From: PKWO01 sp036384915
GTDB taxonomy: Bacteria; Pseudomonadota; Gammaproteobacteria; Burkholderiales; Burkholderiaceae_D
DNA: 53,478 nucleotides
Direction of reading: 5' to 3'
NCBI GenBank assembly: GCA_036384915.1
Contig: DASVLJ010000001.1
Coordinates: 1-53,478, forward strand
Within the stretch, counting starts at the first letter, position 1. Every line of letters starts with the position of its first letter. Position numbers and translations under genes: made by a program. The notes beneath the pieces were generated by a model that saw only the letters and a program-made list of their open reading frames with translations, had not been told where the DNA came from and did no database searches. Of the stretch, positions 25,380 through 33,113 are shown piece after piece.

Positions 25380-26588
25380 ATGACTTTGAGTTCTTCCATC
25401 GATATCGGCATGAGCGGCCTGTTGGGTTTTTCGCAGGAACTGCAAACCATCAGCAACAACGTCGCCAACCTGAATACGCCGGGCTTCAAGGGATCGGAAT
25501 CGCAATTCTCCGACCTGTTCTCGCAAGACAATAGCTCGGCAGGCGGCAGCGGCCAGGCGACGGGCGACGGCCTTCAGGTTTTGCCTGCGGTCATCAATTT
25601 CGCTCCGGGGCAAACGACCCAAACGGGCATTACGACCAATATGCTCAATAGCGGCAATAGCTTCTTCGTGCTCAAGGATCCGACTACCGGGCAGATCTCC
25701 TATACCCAGGACGGCCAATTCAGTTTCAATTCAAGCGGAGAACTGGTCGACAGTACCGGAAAACTTCATGTCCAGGCGCTGAGCAGCAGCGGCCAACTGA
25801 CCGATCTCACGCAAGCCGGCCTGCAAATCAATGCACCCAAGGCCACCACCACGATCACGCTCGACGGCAATATGCCGTCAAACTCGGCCACCGTTGCGGC
25901 CGGCAGCATCACCGTATTCGATTCGAATGGCGCCACGCACACACTTAACGCCACGTTCACCGACAGCACGACCTCTCCCGGCACCTGGTCTGTGAGCATT
26001 ACCGACTCCGCCGGCAATGCCGTCGCCTCGGGCGGTTCTTTCGTATTCACCAACGGCAACCTGTCGGCCAGCGGCAACAACTCTTTCGCATTCACCTACA
26101 CGCCCACCGGCGCCTCGGCCCTCAACCTGACCCTGAAACTCGACCCGGCTACCACGACCAGCATCGCCTCCACCAGCGCGTCGACGCTGCAAGTCGAAAG
26201 CGTGGACGGCAACACGGGCGGCACCGTCACGAACGCAAGCTTCAACTCGAACGGTACGTTGGTTCTGACCTACTCCAACCAAAAAACCGCCAATGGCCCG
26301 ACCGTTGCATTGGCCAACTTTTCCTCGAACGCCGATCTGCACGTCTACGGCGCCGGAAACAACACCTTCGTCGTCGCGAACAACAACGAAGCGCAACTGG
26401 GCACGGCGGGAAGCAATAGCGCCTGGGGCACTATCACGGCGGGCTCCATTGAAGCGTCGAACGTCGATCTGTCCACCGAATTCAGCAAAATCATCATCAC
26501 GCAACGCGGCTATCAAGCCGCATCCGAACTCGTCAGCACGGCAAATCAGATGATGCAGAACGTACTCGGCATGAAAGGCCAGGGCTGA
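25380..26588 (+). CDS. flgE: flagellar hook protein FlgE
   Basis: A 402-aa protein matching FlgE of E. coli (402). N-terminal SSSIDIGMSGLLGFSQELQT and SNNVANLNTPGFKGSESQFS, the central hook domain rich in Ser, Thr and Asn, and the C-terminal GTITAGSIEASNVDLSTEFS and IITQRGYQAASELVSTANQM are typical. It polymerises into the hook. This is the most distal structural component encoded in the run; no hook-filament junction gene follows. Confidence 0.95.
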   Translation: MTLSSSIDIGMSGLLGFSQELQTISNNVANLNTPGFKGSESQFSDLFSQDNSSAGGSGQATGDGLQVLPAVINFAPGQTTQTGITTNMLNSGNSFFVLKDPTTGQISYTQDGQFSFNSSGELVDSTGKLHVQALSSSGQLTDLTQAGLQINAPKATTTITLDGNMPSNSATVAAGSITVFDSNGATHTLNATFTDSTTSPGTWSVSITDSAGNAVASGGSFVFTNGNLSASGNNSFAFTYTPTGASALNLTLKLDPATTTSIASTSASTLQVESVDGNTGGTVTNASFNSNGTLVLTYSNQKTANGPTVALANFSSNADLHVYGAGNNTFVVANNNEAQLGTAGSNSAWGTITAGSIEASNVDLSTEFSKIIITQRGYQAASELVSTANQMMQNVLGMKGQG

Positions 26589-26590
26589 TC

Positions 26591-27388
26591 TTGGCCATCT
26601 ACGAATACGCCTTGCTGGCACAGCGCGATGCCGACGCCTGCCTTGCCCGGGCGCGGGCGGCCGCCGCGCAGTGGGAAGAGGATTGGTGCAAAAAGCCCGG
26701 CCTCGACGTCTCCTGTGGCGAAACGCTCGCGGAGAAAATTTCCTCCGACGCGCGCTGGTGCAGCCATCGCCGGGCCGACGGCGCAACGTTTTGGAGCTAC
26801 CAATCGGACGGCCTTGCGCGCAAAGTCCAACGCTTGCTGTTCGATCTGGACAATGGGTCGCAAATCGTCGATGGGCGGCGCGAATCGGCCATTGCTTCCA
26901 GCGTAGCGGATGAAGCGCTTGCGGACCTCAAACGCAATCTGATACGCGCCCTGACCGCAGGCGGCGCAACGGTCGACGTGGATGGGGAGGCGCCCCCCGA
27001 GTGGCAACTCCGGCGAACTGCGGGGGCAGCCCTGATCCAGCTGGCAGCTTCCGGCAACAGCCTTGGAATCCTGCTGCCCCATTCCCTGCTGCCCAATTCG
27101 CCGTCCAGGCGGGAAAAGGTGGCTTCCGCCTCGCATGCGGCGGCCCTGTCGCCATTGCCTGATGCTTTGGCCGCAACGCGAGCACGCCTCTCGGCCGAAT
27201 TGGACGGCGTTGAAATCACACTGGGTCAGTTGACGACGCTGCATTCCGGCGATGTTCTCACCCTGAACCACAAGCTGGCGCAACCGCTGAAAATCTACAC
27301 CACGAGCCGACACGTGGCCGCCCTGGCCTATCTGGGCAAACAAGAAGGTCAACGCGCGGCGCAATTGGCCGCCGTCGTGCAAAAGTAA
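26591..27388 (+). CDS. short FliM-like C-ring protein with SpoA domain
   Basis: A 265-aa protein starting at a TTG two bases after the flgE stop. The C-terminal segment (about residues 200-260), VEITLGQLTTLHSGDVLTLN followed by KLAQPLKIYTTSRHVAALAY and GKQEGQRAAQLA, is a SpoA domain like those of FliM, FliN and SctQ. It stands directly before fliN, the standard fliM position. FliM is about 330 aa with an N-terminal CheY-P-binding peptide (consensus LSQxEIDALL). Here the N-terminus is MAIYEYALLAQRDADACLAR, with no such motif. It likely builds the cytoplasmic ring without chemotaxis input. An SctQ-like role is an alternative. Confidence 0.65.
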   Translation: MAIYEYALLAQRDADACLARARAAAAQWEEDWCKKPGLDVSCGETLAEKISSDARWCSHRRADGATFWSYQSDGLARKVQRLLFDLDNGSQIVDGRRESAIASSVADEALADLKRNLIRALTAGGATVDVDGEAPPEWQLRRTAGAALIQLAASGNSLGILLPHSLLPNSPSRREKVASASHAAALSPLPDALAATRARLSAELDGVEITLGQLTTLHSGDVLTLNHKLAQPLKIYTTSRHVAALAYLGKQEGQRAAQLAAVVQK

Positions 27389-27400
27389 TGGAGTAAACAC

Positions 27401-27733
27401 ATGAGCGATACCGAATCGAAGCAATCCGCCCCCCAATTGATCGACCTGCCCGACTTGCCGCCCGAAGCCGGCTCAGGTTCCTCGATCATCGTCAATCCGC
27501 TTGACGCTATCGAACACGTCAAAGTCAAGCTCATGGTGCGGATCGGCAATGTCGATCTCAGCGTCGGGGAATTGCGCGACTTGAAGGAAGACCAAGTCGT
27601 GAAACTGGACAGCCTCGCCGACGAGCCGGTCGACATCATGCTGGAAGGACGCATCGTTGCCCGGGGCCAGTTGGTAGCGGTAGACGATCATTTCGGCGTC
27701 CGCCTGACCGAAGTGCCGAAAGCGCGGCCGTGA
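27401..27733 (+). CDS. fliN: C-ring protein FliN
   Basis: A 110-aa SpoA-domain protein of normal FliN length. After a Pro-rich N-terminus come VKVKLMVRIGNVDLSVGELR, KEDQVVKLDSLADEPVDIML and GRIVARGQLVAVDDHFGVRL, the complete FliN fold. It forms the lowest part of the C ring and receives FliH-FliI export complexes. The stop overlaps the fliO start by GTGA. Confidence 0.94.
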   Translation: MSDTESKQSAPQLIDLPDLPPEAGSGSSIIVNPLDAIEHVKVKLMVRIGNVDLSVGELRDLKEDQVVKLDSLADEPVDIMLEGRIVARGQLVAVDDHFGVRLTEVPKARP

Positions 27734-28167
27734 ATTTGCGCAACATGGCAGGAATCCACACCAAGTTGCGCAGCAAGCTTGCCATATCCGTGTTGCTGTC
27801 GCTTGCGGCCGCGAGCGCCGCAGCCTTGCCGAACAACATTCCGTTCAAGCAGGCCGCGCCAGATGACGACAATTTGATCTACCGTGCAATAGCGGCCTTC
27901 CTGGTTGCCTGTGCCGCGGCCTACGCCATCGCGTGGCTCGTCAAGCGTTATGCTCCCGGAATCCGTTCGACCAAGGCGCCAAATCAGCAGCTGCAACGAC
28001 TGGAGGCGATACGCGTAACGCAACGCACGACGCTGCTTCGCATACGCTGGGGCAACGAAGAGTTGCTGATCGGCGAAAACGAACATAGCGTTTCCTTGCT
28101 CGGCAAGCGGCCGTTGGCCGAAGCGGAAACGACAGGCACCCCGTCACCCGAAACAAGGAAGCCCTGA
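27730..28167 (+). CDS. fliO: export-gate assembly protein FliO
   Basis: A 145-aa protein starting at a GTG that overlaps the fliN stop. It has an N-terminal hydrophobic segment (KLAISVLLSLAAASAAALP), a second membrane helix (AFLVACAAAYAIAWLV, about residues 57-72) and a small cytoplasmic domain (QQLQRLEAIRVTQRTTLLRI, GNEELLIGENEHSVSLLG) with the FliO beta pattern. FliO helps FliP assemble. Position fliN-fliO-fliP is canonical. Confidence 0.85.
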   Translation: MNLRNMAGIHTKLRSKLAISVLLSLAAASAAALPNNIPFKQAAPDDDNLIYRAIAAFLVACAAAYAIAWLVKRYAPGIRSTKAPNQQLQRLEAIRVTQRTTLLRIRWGNEELLIGENEHSVSLLGKRPLAEAETTGTPSPETRKP

Positions 28168-28168
28168 C

Positions 28169-28942
28169 ATGACCAAGCGCAATTTCATCGCCCTGGCCAT
28201 CGCCCTGACACTATGCCTGATTGGAACTCAGTGGCACCCGTGTTTTGCCGCACCGGCAAACATTTCGCCGATTCCCGGTGTGGACGTGCACCTGGTTTCG
28301 CATGCAAAATCCGAAGACATTGCATCGTCGCTGAAGATCCTGCTCGGCCTGACGGTATTGAGCCTGGCCCCGGCCATCCTCATTTCGATGACCTCGTTCA
28401 TCCGCATCATCATCGTCCTGTCCATGTTGCGCCACGGCTTCGGCATGCAGGAAACGCCGCCCAACAGCGTTCTGGTCAGCCTCGCATTGTTTCTCACGCT
28501 ATTTACCATGAGCCCGGTGCTCAAGCAGGTCAACGACCAGGCATTCGAACCCTTCATGAACGGCAAAATGGAAGCGGGGGCTGCGTTCGAACAAGGCATC
28601 AAGCCGCTGCGCGACTTCATGATCCGGCAAACGCGGGAACGCGATCTCTCGCTCATGGTGGAACTGTCCAAGCAACCCGAACCGAAAAACATGCAAGACA
28701 TATCGACGGTCGAACTGATACCCGCGTACATGCTTTCGGAACTGCGATCGGCCTTTCAGATCGGGTTCGTCATCTTTCTGCCTTTCCTGCTGATCGATTT
28801 GCTCACCTCCACCATACTCATGTCGCTGGGCATGATGATGGTGCCGCCCACCACTATCTCGCTGCCGGTCAAGGTATTGATGTTCGTGCTGATCGACGGA
28901 TGGAATCTTGTGGTCAAGGCATTGGTGAACACCTTCCAGTAG
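28169..28942 (+). CDS. fliP: flagellar export gate protein FliP
   Basis: A 257-aa protein with a cleavable signal peptide (to about FAAP) and four membrane helices. Conserved blocks: ISMTSFIRIIIVLSMLRHGF, PPNSVLVSLALFLTLFTMSP, PAYMLSELRSAFQIGFVIFL and MGMMMVPPTTISLPVKVLMF-like sequence near the end. It is the main subunit of the export pore. Its partners fliQ and fliR open the run 18.8 kb upstream, so the gate genes bracket the cluster. Confidence 0.95.
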   Translation: MTKRNFIALAIALTLCLIGTQWHPCFAAPANISPIPGVDVHLVSHAKSEDIASSLKILLGLTVLSLAPAILISMTSFIRIIIVLSMLRHGFGMQETPPNSVLVSLALFLTLFTMSPVLKQVNDQAFEPFMNGKMEAGAAFEQGIKPLRDFMIRQTRERDLSLMVELSKQPEPKNMQDISTVELIPAYMLSELRSAFQIGFVIFLPFLLIDLLTSTILMSLGMMMVPPTTISLPVKVLMFVLIDGWNLVVKALVNTFQ

Positions 28943-28955
28943 GAGGTGGCCCGAA

Positions 28956-29690
28956 TTGACGATCGCGGAACTACCAACCGTGCAGCACGAAACCGATATG
29001 GAAGAATATTGGTCGGCGTGGCGCAGGTGCGGCGATCAAGGCGCGCGCGACAGGCTGATCGAGCATTACCTGCCGTTCGCTCGCGTCTTGGCCGGGAAGC
29101 TCTACCGTGATCGCGCCAGCCGAGAATTCGAATTCGACGACTATCTGCAATATGCCACCATTGGGCTGATCGACTCGCTCGATCGCTACGACCCCGCCGG
29201 GGAAGCCAGTTTCAAAACCTACGCCTCGCTCCGCATCACCGGGGAAATGGTCGACGGCGTCCGCACCTTGAGTGAAAAGCAAGAGCAGATCAGCATCTTC
29301 AAGCGGCTGCAGGCGGAACGCAGCGAGTCTCTCGCCGATGGCGGCGATGGCCGCGACGCGTTCGAGCAATTGGCAGCAATCGCCGTCGGCCTCGCGCTGG
29401 GGCATATACTGGATAATACCGGCCACGAAGACGATACGGCGGTCCCCGACAATCAATATCAAGGCATTGAACTGCGCCAATTACGCGACTATCTGCAAAC
29501 CCTGGTTGAAAAATTGCCAGAACGCGAGCGCTTGGTAATCAAATACAACTATTTCAATCACGTTCCATTCGAGAGCATAGCCACGCAATGGGGGATGACG
29601 CGCGGTAGAATTGCGCAATTGCATCGCTCCGCACTGGAACGCTTGAGAAAATCCGCGGCTGCGTTGCGGCACTACGACATGACGTGGTAG
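28956..29690 (+). CDS. sigma factor of the FliA (sigma-28) type
   Basis: A 244-aa sigma-70-family protein from a TTG at 28956 with a perfect AGGAGG upstream. Region 2 is visible as IEHYLPFARVLAGKLYRDRA then DYLQYATIGLIDSLDRYDPA and SFKTYASLRITGEMVDGVR. Region 4 is LPERERLVIKYNYFNHVPFE followed by MTRGRIAQLHRSALERLR. The middle (region 3, about residues 100-170), usually well conserved in FliA, is divergent: the DxxPRxVR motif after GEMxDxxR is replaced by TLSEKQEQISIF. It probably directs RNA polymerase to promoters of this system or its substrates. No anti-sigma FlgM is encoded nearby. Confidence 0.85.
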   Translation: MTIAELPTVQHETDMEEYWSAWRRCGDQGARDRLIEHYLPFARVLAGKLYRDRASREFEFDDYLQYATIGLIDSLDRYDPAGEASFKTYASLRITGEMVDGVRTLSEKQEQISIFKRLQAERSESLADGGDGRDAFEQLAAIAVGLALGHILDNTGHEDDTAVPDNQYQGIELRQLRDYLQTLVEKLPERERLVIKYNYFNHVPFESIATQWGMTRGRIAQLHRSALERLRKSAAALRHYDMTW

Positions 29691-29723
29691 CGGAGCCACC
29701 GAGGCAAAACCAGGATCAATACG

Positions 29724-30389
29724 ATGAGCAACCCTCCAACCGGCAAGAAACTTCGCGCGCCCAAGGCCGCCAAGGCAACAGGCCGCATGGCCGCCGATGC
29801 CCAATTCGACGCGGCCCTGGCGGCCAGTCTCGCGAATCGGCACGACGAAGCCATCGGCGCGCTCACCCGCGTCTTGCAAGCCGAACCCAGCCATGCCCGC
29901 GCGCGCCATCTGCTCGGCGCCGAATATGCGCAAATCGGCAAAATTGCCGAAGCCGTCATCGAAATGAGCGTAGCCCTTGAACTCGACCCCAACCAGACGC
30001 TGGCGCGTTTCCAATTGGGCTTGCTGCTGCTGACCTCGGGCAAGCTGGAGCAGGCCGAAACCCTATGGAAAGCGCTTGACGCACTCGGCCCTTCCCACAC
30101 GCTCAACCTGTTCAAGAACGGCATGCTATACATGGCCAAAGGCGATTTTCCCGCCGCGCGCCTTTCGCTGAACGCCGCCTTGGCTGAAAACATCGAGCTT
30201 CCCGTGCTCAACAACGAAATCGCCACTGCCTTGCGGGCTCTGGATCAAGCGCAATTCCCTCCGGCCGATGCGGCCAGACCCGCGGGAGCCACTGCGCCAG
30301 CCGAAGCAGACGCGGCCCCGGAATCCGCCGAGACAGACGATAGCCACATCCTCGTATCAACCTATGGCGGCAGCAATAGCACGCACTGA
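29724..30389 (+). CDS. tetratricopeptide-repeat protein
   Basis: A 221-aa cytoplasmic protein with about four TPR units between residues 25 and 170 (for example HDEAIGALTRVLQAEPSHAR, AEYAQIGKIAEAVIEMSVAL, LDPNQTLARFQLGLLLL and YMAKGDFPAARLSLNAALAE). A Lys/Ala-rich N-terminus and an Ala/Pro/Glu-rich C-terminus flank them. TPR proteins in type III systems often chaperone secreted translocators; such a role here is a hypothesis from position. It is co-oriented with and 33 bp after the sigma gene. Confidence 0.75.
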   Translation: MSNPPTGKKLRAPKAAKATGRMAADAQFDAALAASLANRHDEAIGALTRVLQAEPSHARARHLLGAEYAQIGKIAEAVIEMSVALELDPNQTLARFQLGLLLLTSGKLEQAETLWKALDALGPSHTLNLFKNGMLYMAKGDFPAARLSLNAALAENIELPVLNNEIATALRALDQAQFPPADAARPAGATAPAEADAAPESAETDDSHILVSTYGGSNSTH

Positions 30390-30391
30390 AC

Positions 30392-30811
30392 ATGAACGTT
30401 TCAGCACTCAGCGTCCAGGAAATCGTCGCCGTCATCCGGCAGCAGATTGCTGCGCCCGTCAACAGAACACCCCCGCAAGCCGCCCCGGCTTCCACCGGCA
30501 CGACCCGCAAGGCGGCCAATTCCCGCCAAGGTGCGAAAGGCGGCAAACAAGCCGGGCTGGGCGGCCTGATCGCAAAGCGCCTGGGCGCCCTCGATCGGAC
30601 CGACCCCGAACGCGGGCGCAAAGCCTTCCGCATCTTTCTCGAGTCGGTACTGCTCAACGAATTCGGCGAACAGTTGATCAACGATCCGGGTTTCTACCAA
30701 ATGGTAGACGGTATCCAGATGCAAATGGAAAGCAACGCGGAAATCGCAGCCATCATGCAGCAAGCCATCGCCAAGCTGCTGGGGGGCGCCGCACCGGACA
30801 GTACAACTTGA
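30392..30811 (+). CDS. 139-aa protein of unknown function in flagellar run
   Basis: I do not recognise this gene. The N-terminus (VSALSVQEIVAVIRQQIAAP) is helical, residues 20-55 are Pro/Gly/Lys-rich, and a compact helical C-terminal part follows (ERGRKAFRIFLESVLLNEFG, EQLINDPGFYQMVDGIQMQM, ESNAEIAAIMQQAIAKLL). There is no signal peptide. It starts 2 bp after the first TPR gene and is separated by 13 bp from the second. The order TPR-unknown-TPR looks like a functional unit: candidate cargo with two chaperones, or an accessory rod/needle-type protein. Neither is shown by sequence. Confidence 0.6.
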   Translation: MNVSALSVQEIVAVIRQQIAAPVNRTPPQAAPASTGTTRKAANSRQGAKGGKQAGLGGLIAKRLGALDRTDPERGRKAFRIFLESVLLNEFGEQLINDPGFYQMVDGIQMQMESNAEIAAIMQQAIAKLLGGAAPDSTT

Positions 30812-30824
30812 AAGGAACGTCAAC

Positions 30825-32000
30825 GTGAGCGTCATCAACGTCAACACCGCTGCCCCGAGCGGAGGAAACAGCCCGCAATTGGCCCGCTTGCTCGAACATC
30901 TCGCGCAGGACCCGGGCAACAAGCTGCTCGCCTTTCGCGTCATCGACGTGAGCCTCGAGGAAAACAAACTGGACCAAGCCGACAGCATTATCGATCAAAC
31001 GGCGAAGCACTGGCCCGAAGATGCCGGCCTGATCAACCGCCGGGCCATTGCCGCGCTACGCCGCAACAACCCGCAGGCCGCAATTACCGAACTGGAGAAA
31101 ATCGTCGCGGCGAACCTCGCCGACGCCCCGGTGCGCTACAACCTCGCTTACGCCAGTTACGTGACCGGCGACTACGCCAAAGCTCGCGCGGCACTGGAGC
31201 CGGCCCTCCCCGAAGCCGACAAGGTTCCCGTAATCGCTCCCCTCTACGCGCTTTGCCTGCAACAGCTCGGCGAATTCGATGTGGCCATCGCCTATGCCGA
31301 AGAACGCTTGCGCGCGGACCCCGACGACGCCGAACTGCAGGGCGTGCTTGCCCTGCTCTATTTCGACGGCCAAAAGGATATGGACACCTGCCGCCGCTAT
31401 ACGGCCGCCGCGCTGACAAGACAGCCGCACCACCCCATGGCCCTGGTCACCGCCAGCTCGCTCGCCGTGATGGATGAAAAACCGGACGAAGCCCTCGCCT
31501 TGGCCGAACGCATCGTCCAGCGCAACCCCGCCGACGGTCGTGCTTGGTCCTGCATCGGCCTGGCCTACCTGTACAAGAGAGAACTCAAGGCAGCCGAGCA
31601 AGCCCTGCAACGCGCCGTGCAGACCATGCCCGGCCACGTCGGCACCTGGCACCTCCTCGCCTGGGCCCAACTGCTGCAAAACGACATAGACGGCGCAGAA
31701 GCCAGCTTCAACAAAGCGCGCGATCTCGACCGCAACTTCGGCGAAACTCAAGGAGGGCTCGCCATCATCGCCTATCGGCGCGGCGACAAAGAGCGCGCCA
31801 AGGCGCTGGCGGAACGCGCCCGCCGCTTGGCACCAGCCAACATGGGCCAACACTACCTGAAGTTGCTCCAGCTACAAGAGAGCGGCGACGATGCTGCCGT
31901 GCAGCGCTATCTGGAAGACACGCTGCAACGCAAACCGGGCTTCAAGGGAGATACCTTGCTGGAGATTGCGCGGCGCATGATGGCGAACGCGCCGAAATAA
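30825..32000 (+). CDS. tetratricopeptide-repeat protein (last gene of the run)
   Basis: A 391-aa protein from a GTG at 30825 (AAGGAACG upstream). About ten TPR-like helix pairs run nearly from end to end, for example NNPQAAITELEKIVAANLAD, YASYVTGDYAKARAALEPAL, KPDEALALAERIVQRNPADG and AQLLQNDIDGAEASFNKARD. No other domain is seen. It closes the run; no hairpin terminator is visible in the 94 bp to the converging transposase gene. Confidence 0.78.
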   Translation: MSVINVNTAAPSGGNSPQLARLLEHLAQDPGNKLLAFRVIDVSLEENKLDQADSIIDQTAKHWPEDAGLINRRAIAALRRNNPQAAITELEKIVAANLADAPVRYNLAYASYVTGDYAKARAALEPALPEADKVPVIAPLYALCLQQLGEFDVAIAYAEERLRADPDDAELQGVLALLYFDGQKDMDTCRRYTAAALTRQPHHPMALVTASSLAVMDEKPDEALALAERIVQRNPADGRAWSCIGLAYLYKRELKAAEQALQRAVQTMPGHVGTWHLLAWAQLLQNDIDGAEASFNKARDLDRNFGETQGGLAIIAYRRGDKERAKALAERARRLAPANMGQHYLKLLQLQESGDDAAVQRYLEDTLQRKPGFKGDTLLEIARRMMANAPK

Positions 32001-32094
32001 GCCGTCAGCGACACAGGCCGAATACGCGCATCTGTCCTCGGCGCCTTGGCTGGCGAGCGCGCGAACAGACCGGCGTGCGACCGCCTATTCGGCG

Positions 32095-32790
32095 TCAGTC
32101 TGGCTCGGCCCGTTTAGGGCGCCCTTTGGGAAGCGGCGCAACCCGCCTATCCGTCAACGTCTCGATCTTGCTTTTAAACCGCCCTCCTCCCATTGCCCAG
32201 CCCTTGTTGGTCGAGTCGCGTATGGTCTTGAGCATTTCCGCATCCATCGGCATTTGCACAAGCGCGCTGTAGGCTTCGAACCGTGCCTCGTCGGACGCCC
32301 CGAGCGCACGATAAAGGCGATGCGGCTTCACCAAAGGTTCCGCCGCGAGGCCGGCATTGGTCCGATAGCTGGACCAGACGTGTTCTGACGGATGCCGCAC
32401 CATTCCTGCCCGGACAGGGTTCAATTCGATGTAACGCATGCACTCGAAAAGATAAGTTTCGGCCTCCACGATCGTCGCCCGGTATCGTCCTTCCCATAAG
32501 GTGCCGGTTCGCTGATAGCAGTAGTTGAAATATTGCACGTACCGCCTGCCCACGCTTTGCAAGGTCTTGGGAATGCTCTCTTCCGTAGCCGGCGATGCGA
32601 GCAAGTGGATGTGATTGGTCATGAACACGTAGGCATGAATCGTCAAACCGTTGCGCTTGGCCGCATCTTGCAACACATCTTTGAAGAAGAGGCAATCTTC
32701 GTCATTGGCGAAGATGGGTTCGCGATTATTGCCTCGCAGAATGATGTGCTGCGGGACGCCTTTGACGAAGTAACGGGGTAGACGGGCCAT
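32095..32790 (-). CDS. REP-associated tyrosine (Y1/IS200-like) transposase
   Basis: A 231-aa intact copy of a RAYT-type transposase. Characteristic features: start MARLPRYFVKGVPQHIILRG, the metal-binding HUH motif in FMTNHIHLLASP, GTLWEGRYRATIVE, and CMRYIELNPVRAGMV, with the catalytic Tyr expected in that last region. These enzymes move or maintain short palindromic REP sequences. The gene converges on the end of the flagellar run. Its upstream side ends in a 37-bp sequence (32797-32833) that is repeated further right. Confidence 0.9.
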   Translation of the reverse strand: MARLPRYFVKGVPQHIILRGNNREPIFANDEDCLFFKDVLQDAAKRNGLTIHAYVFMTNHIHLLASPATEESIPKTLQSVGRRYVQYFNYCYQRTGTLWEGRYRATIVEAETYLFECMRYIELNPVRAGMVRHPSEHVWSSYRTNAGLAAEPLVKPHRLYRALGASDEARFEAYSALVQMPMDAEMLKTIRDSTNKGWAMGGGRFKSKIETLTDRRVAPLPKGRPKRAEPD

Positions 32791-32796
32791 AAGGCG

Positions 32797-32833
32797 ATCT
32801 TAGCACATTAAATCGAGTCTGACCCCATATATT
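32797..32833. repeat. 37-bp RAYT-flank repeat, copy A
   Basis: The 37 bases from atcttagcacattaaatcga to atatt are identical to 34039-34075. They lie immediately upstream of the intact transposase gene and end exactly where the truncated second copy begins. They therefore look like the terminal sequence of the mobile unit. The internal 18-mer tcgagtctgaccccatat recurs inverted inside the giant gene at 35988-36005. Confidence 0.85.
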
Positions 32834-33065
32834 CCAAGGTTTTGGAAATGCTCCCTTCCGTCGCCGGCGATGCGAGCAAATGGATGTGATTGGTCATGAA
32901 CACGTAGGCATGAATCGTCAAGCCGTTGCGCTTGGCCGCATCTTGCAACACGTCTTTGAAGAACAGGCAATCTTCGTCATTGGCGAAGATGGGTTCGCGA
33001 TTATTGCCCCGCAGAATGATGTGCTGCGGGACGCCTTTGACGAAATAACGGGGTAGACGGGCCAT
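32808..33065 (-). pseudogene. RAYT transposase, truncated second copy
   Basis: The first 77 residues are almost identical to the intact copy (MARLPRYFVKGVPQHIILRG through FMTNHIHLLASPATEGSISK). Homology stops at 32834, where the 37-bp element end of copy 1 begins; the frame then adds YMGSDSI and stops. The catalytic Tyr region is lost, so the copy is inactive. The junction indicates insertion of, or recombination with, copy 1. Confidence 0.88.
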
Positions 33066-33113
33066 GAGGGATTGGACGTCGGATAAATATGGGCACCTTA
33101 TTACAAGTGGCTG

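Noticed and set aside
9347..32000. Interpretation as a non-flagellar (injectisome) type III secretion system
   Set aside because: There is no secretin, needle or inner-rod injectisome gene, whereas FlgB, FlgC, FlgF, FlgG, FlgH, FlgI, FlgD and FlgE are all clearly flagellar. The proposal is a modified hook-basal body, not an injectisome.
32017..32093. Inverted repeat gccgaata / tattcggc after the last flagellar-run gene as a terminator
   Set aside because: The 8-bp arms are 61 nt apart and not followed by a T tract.
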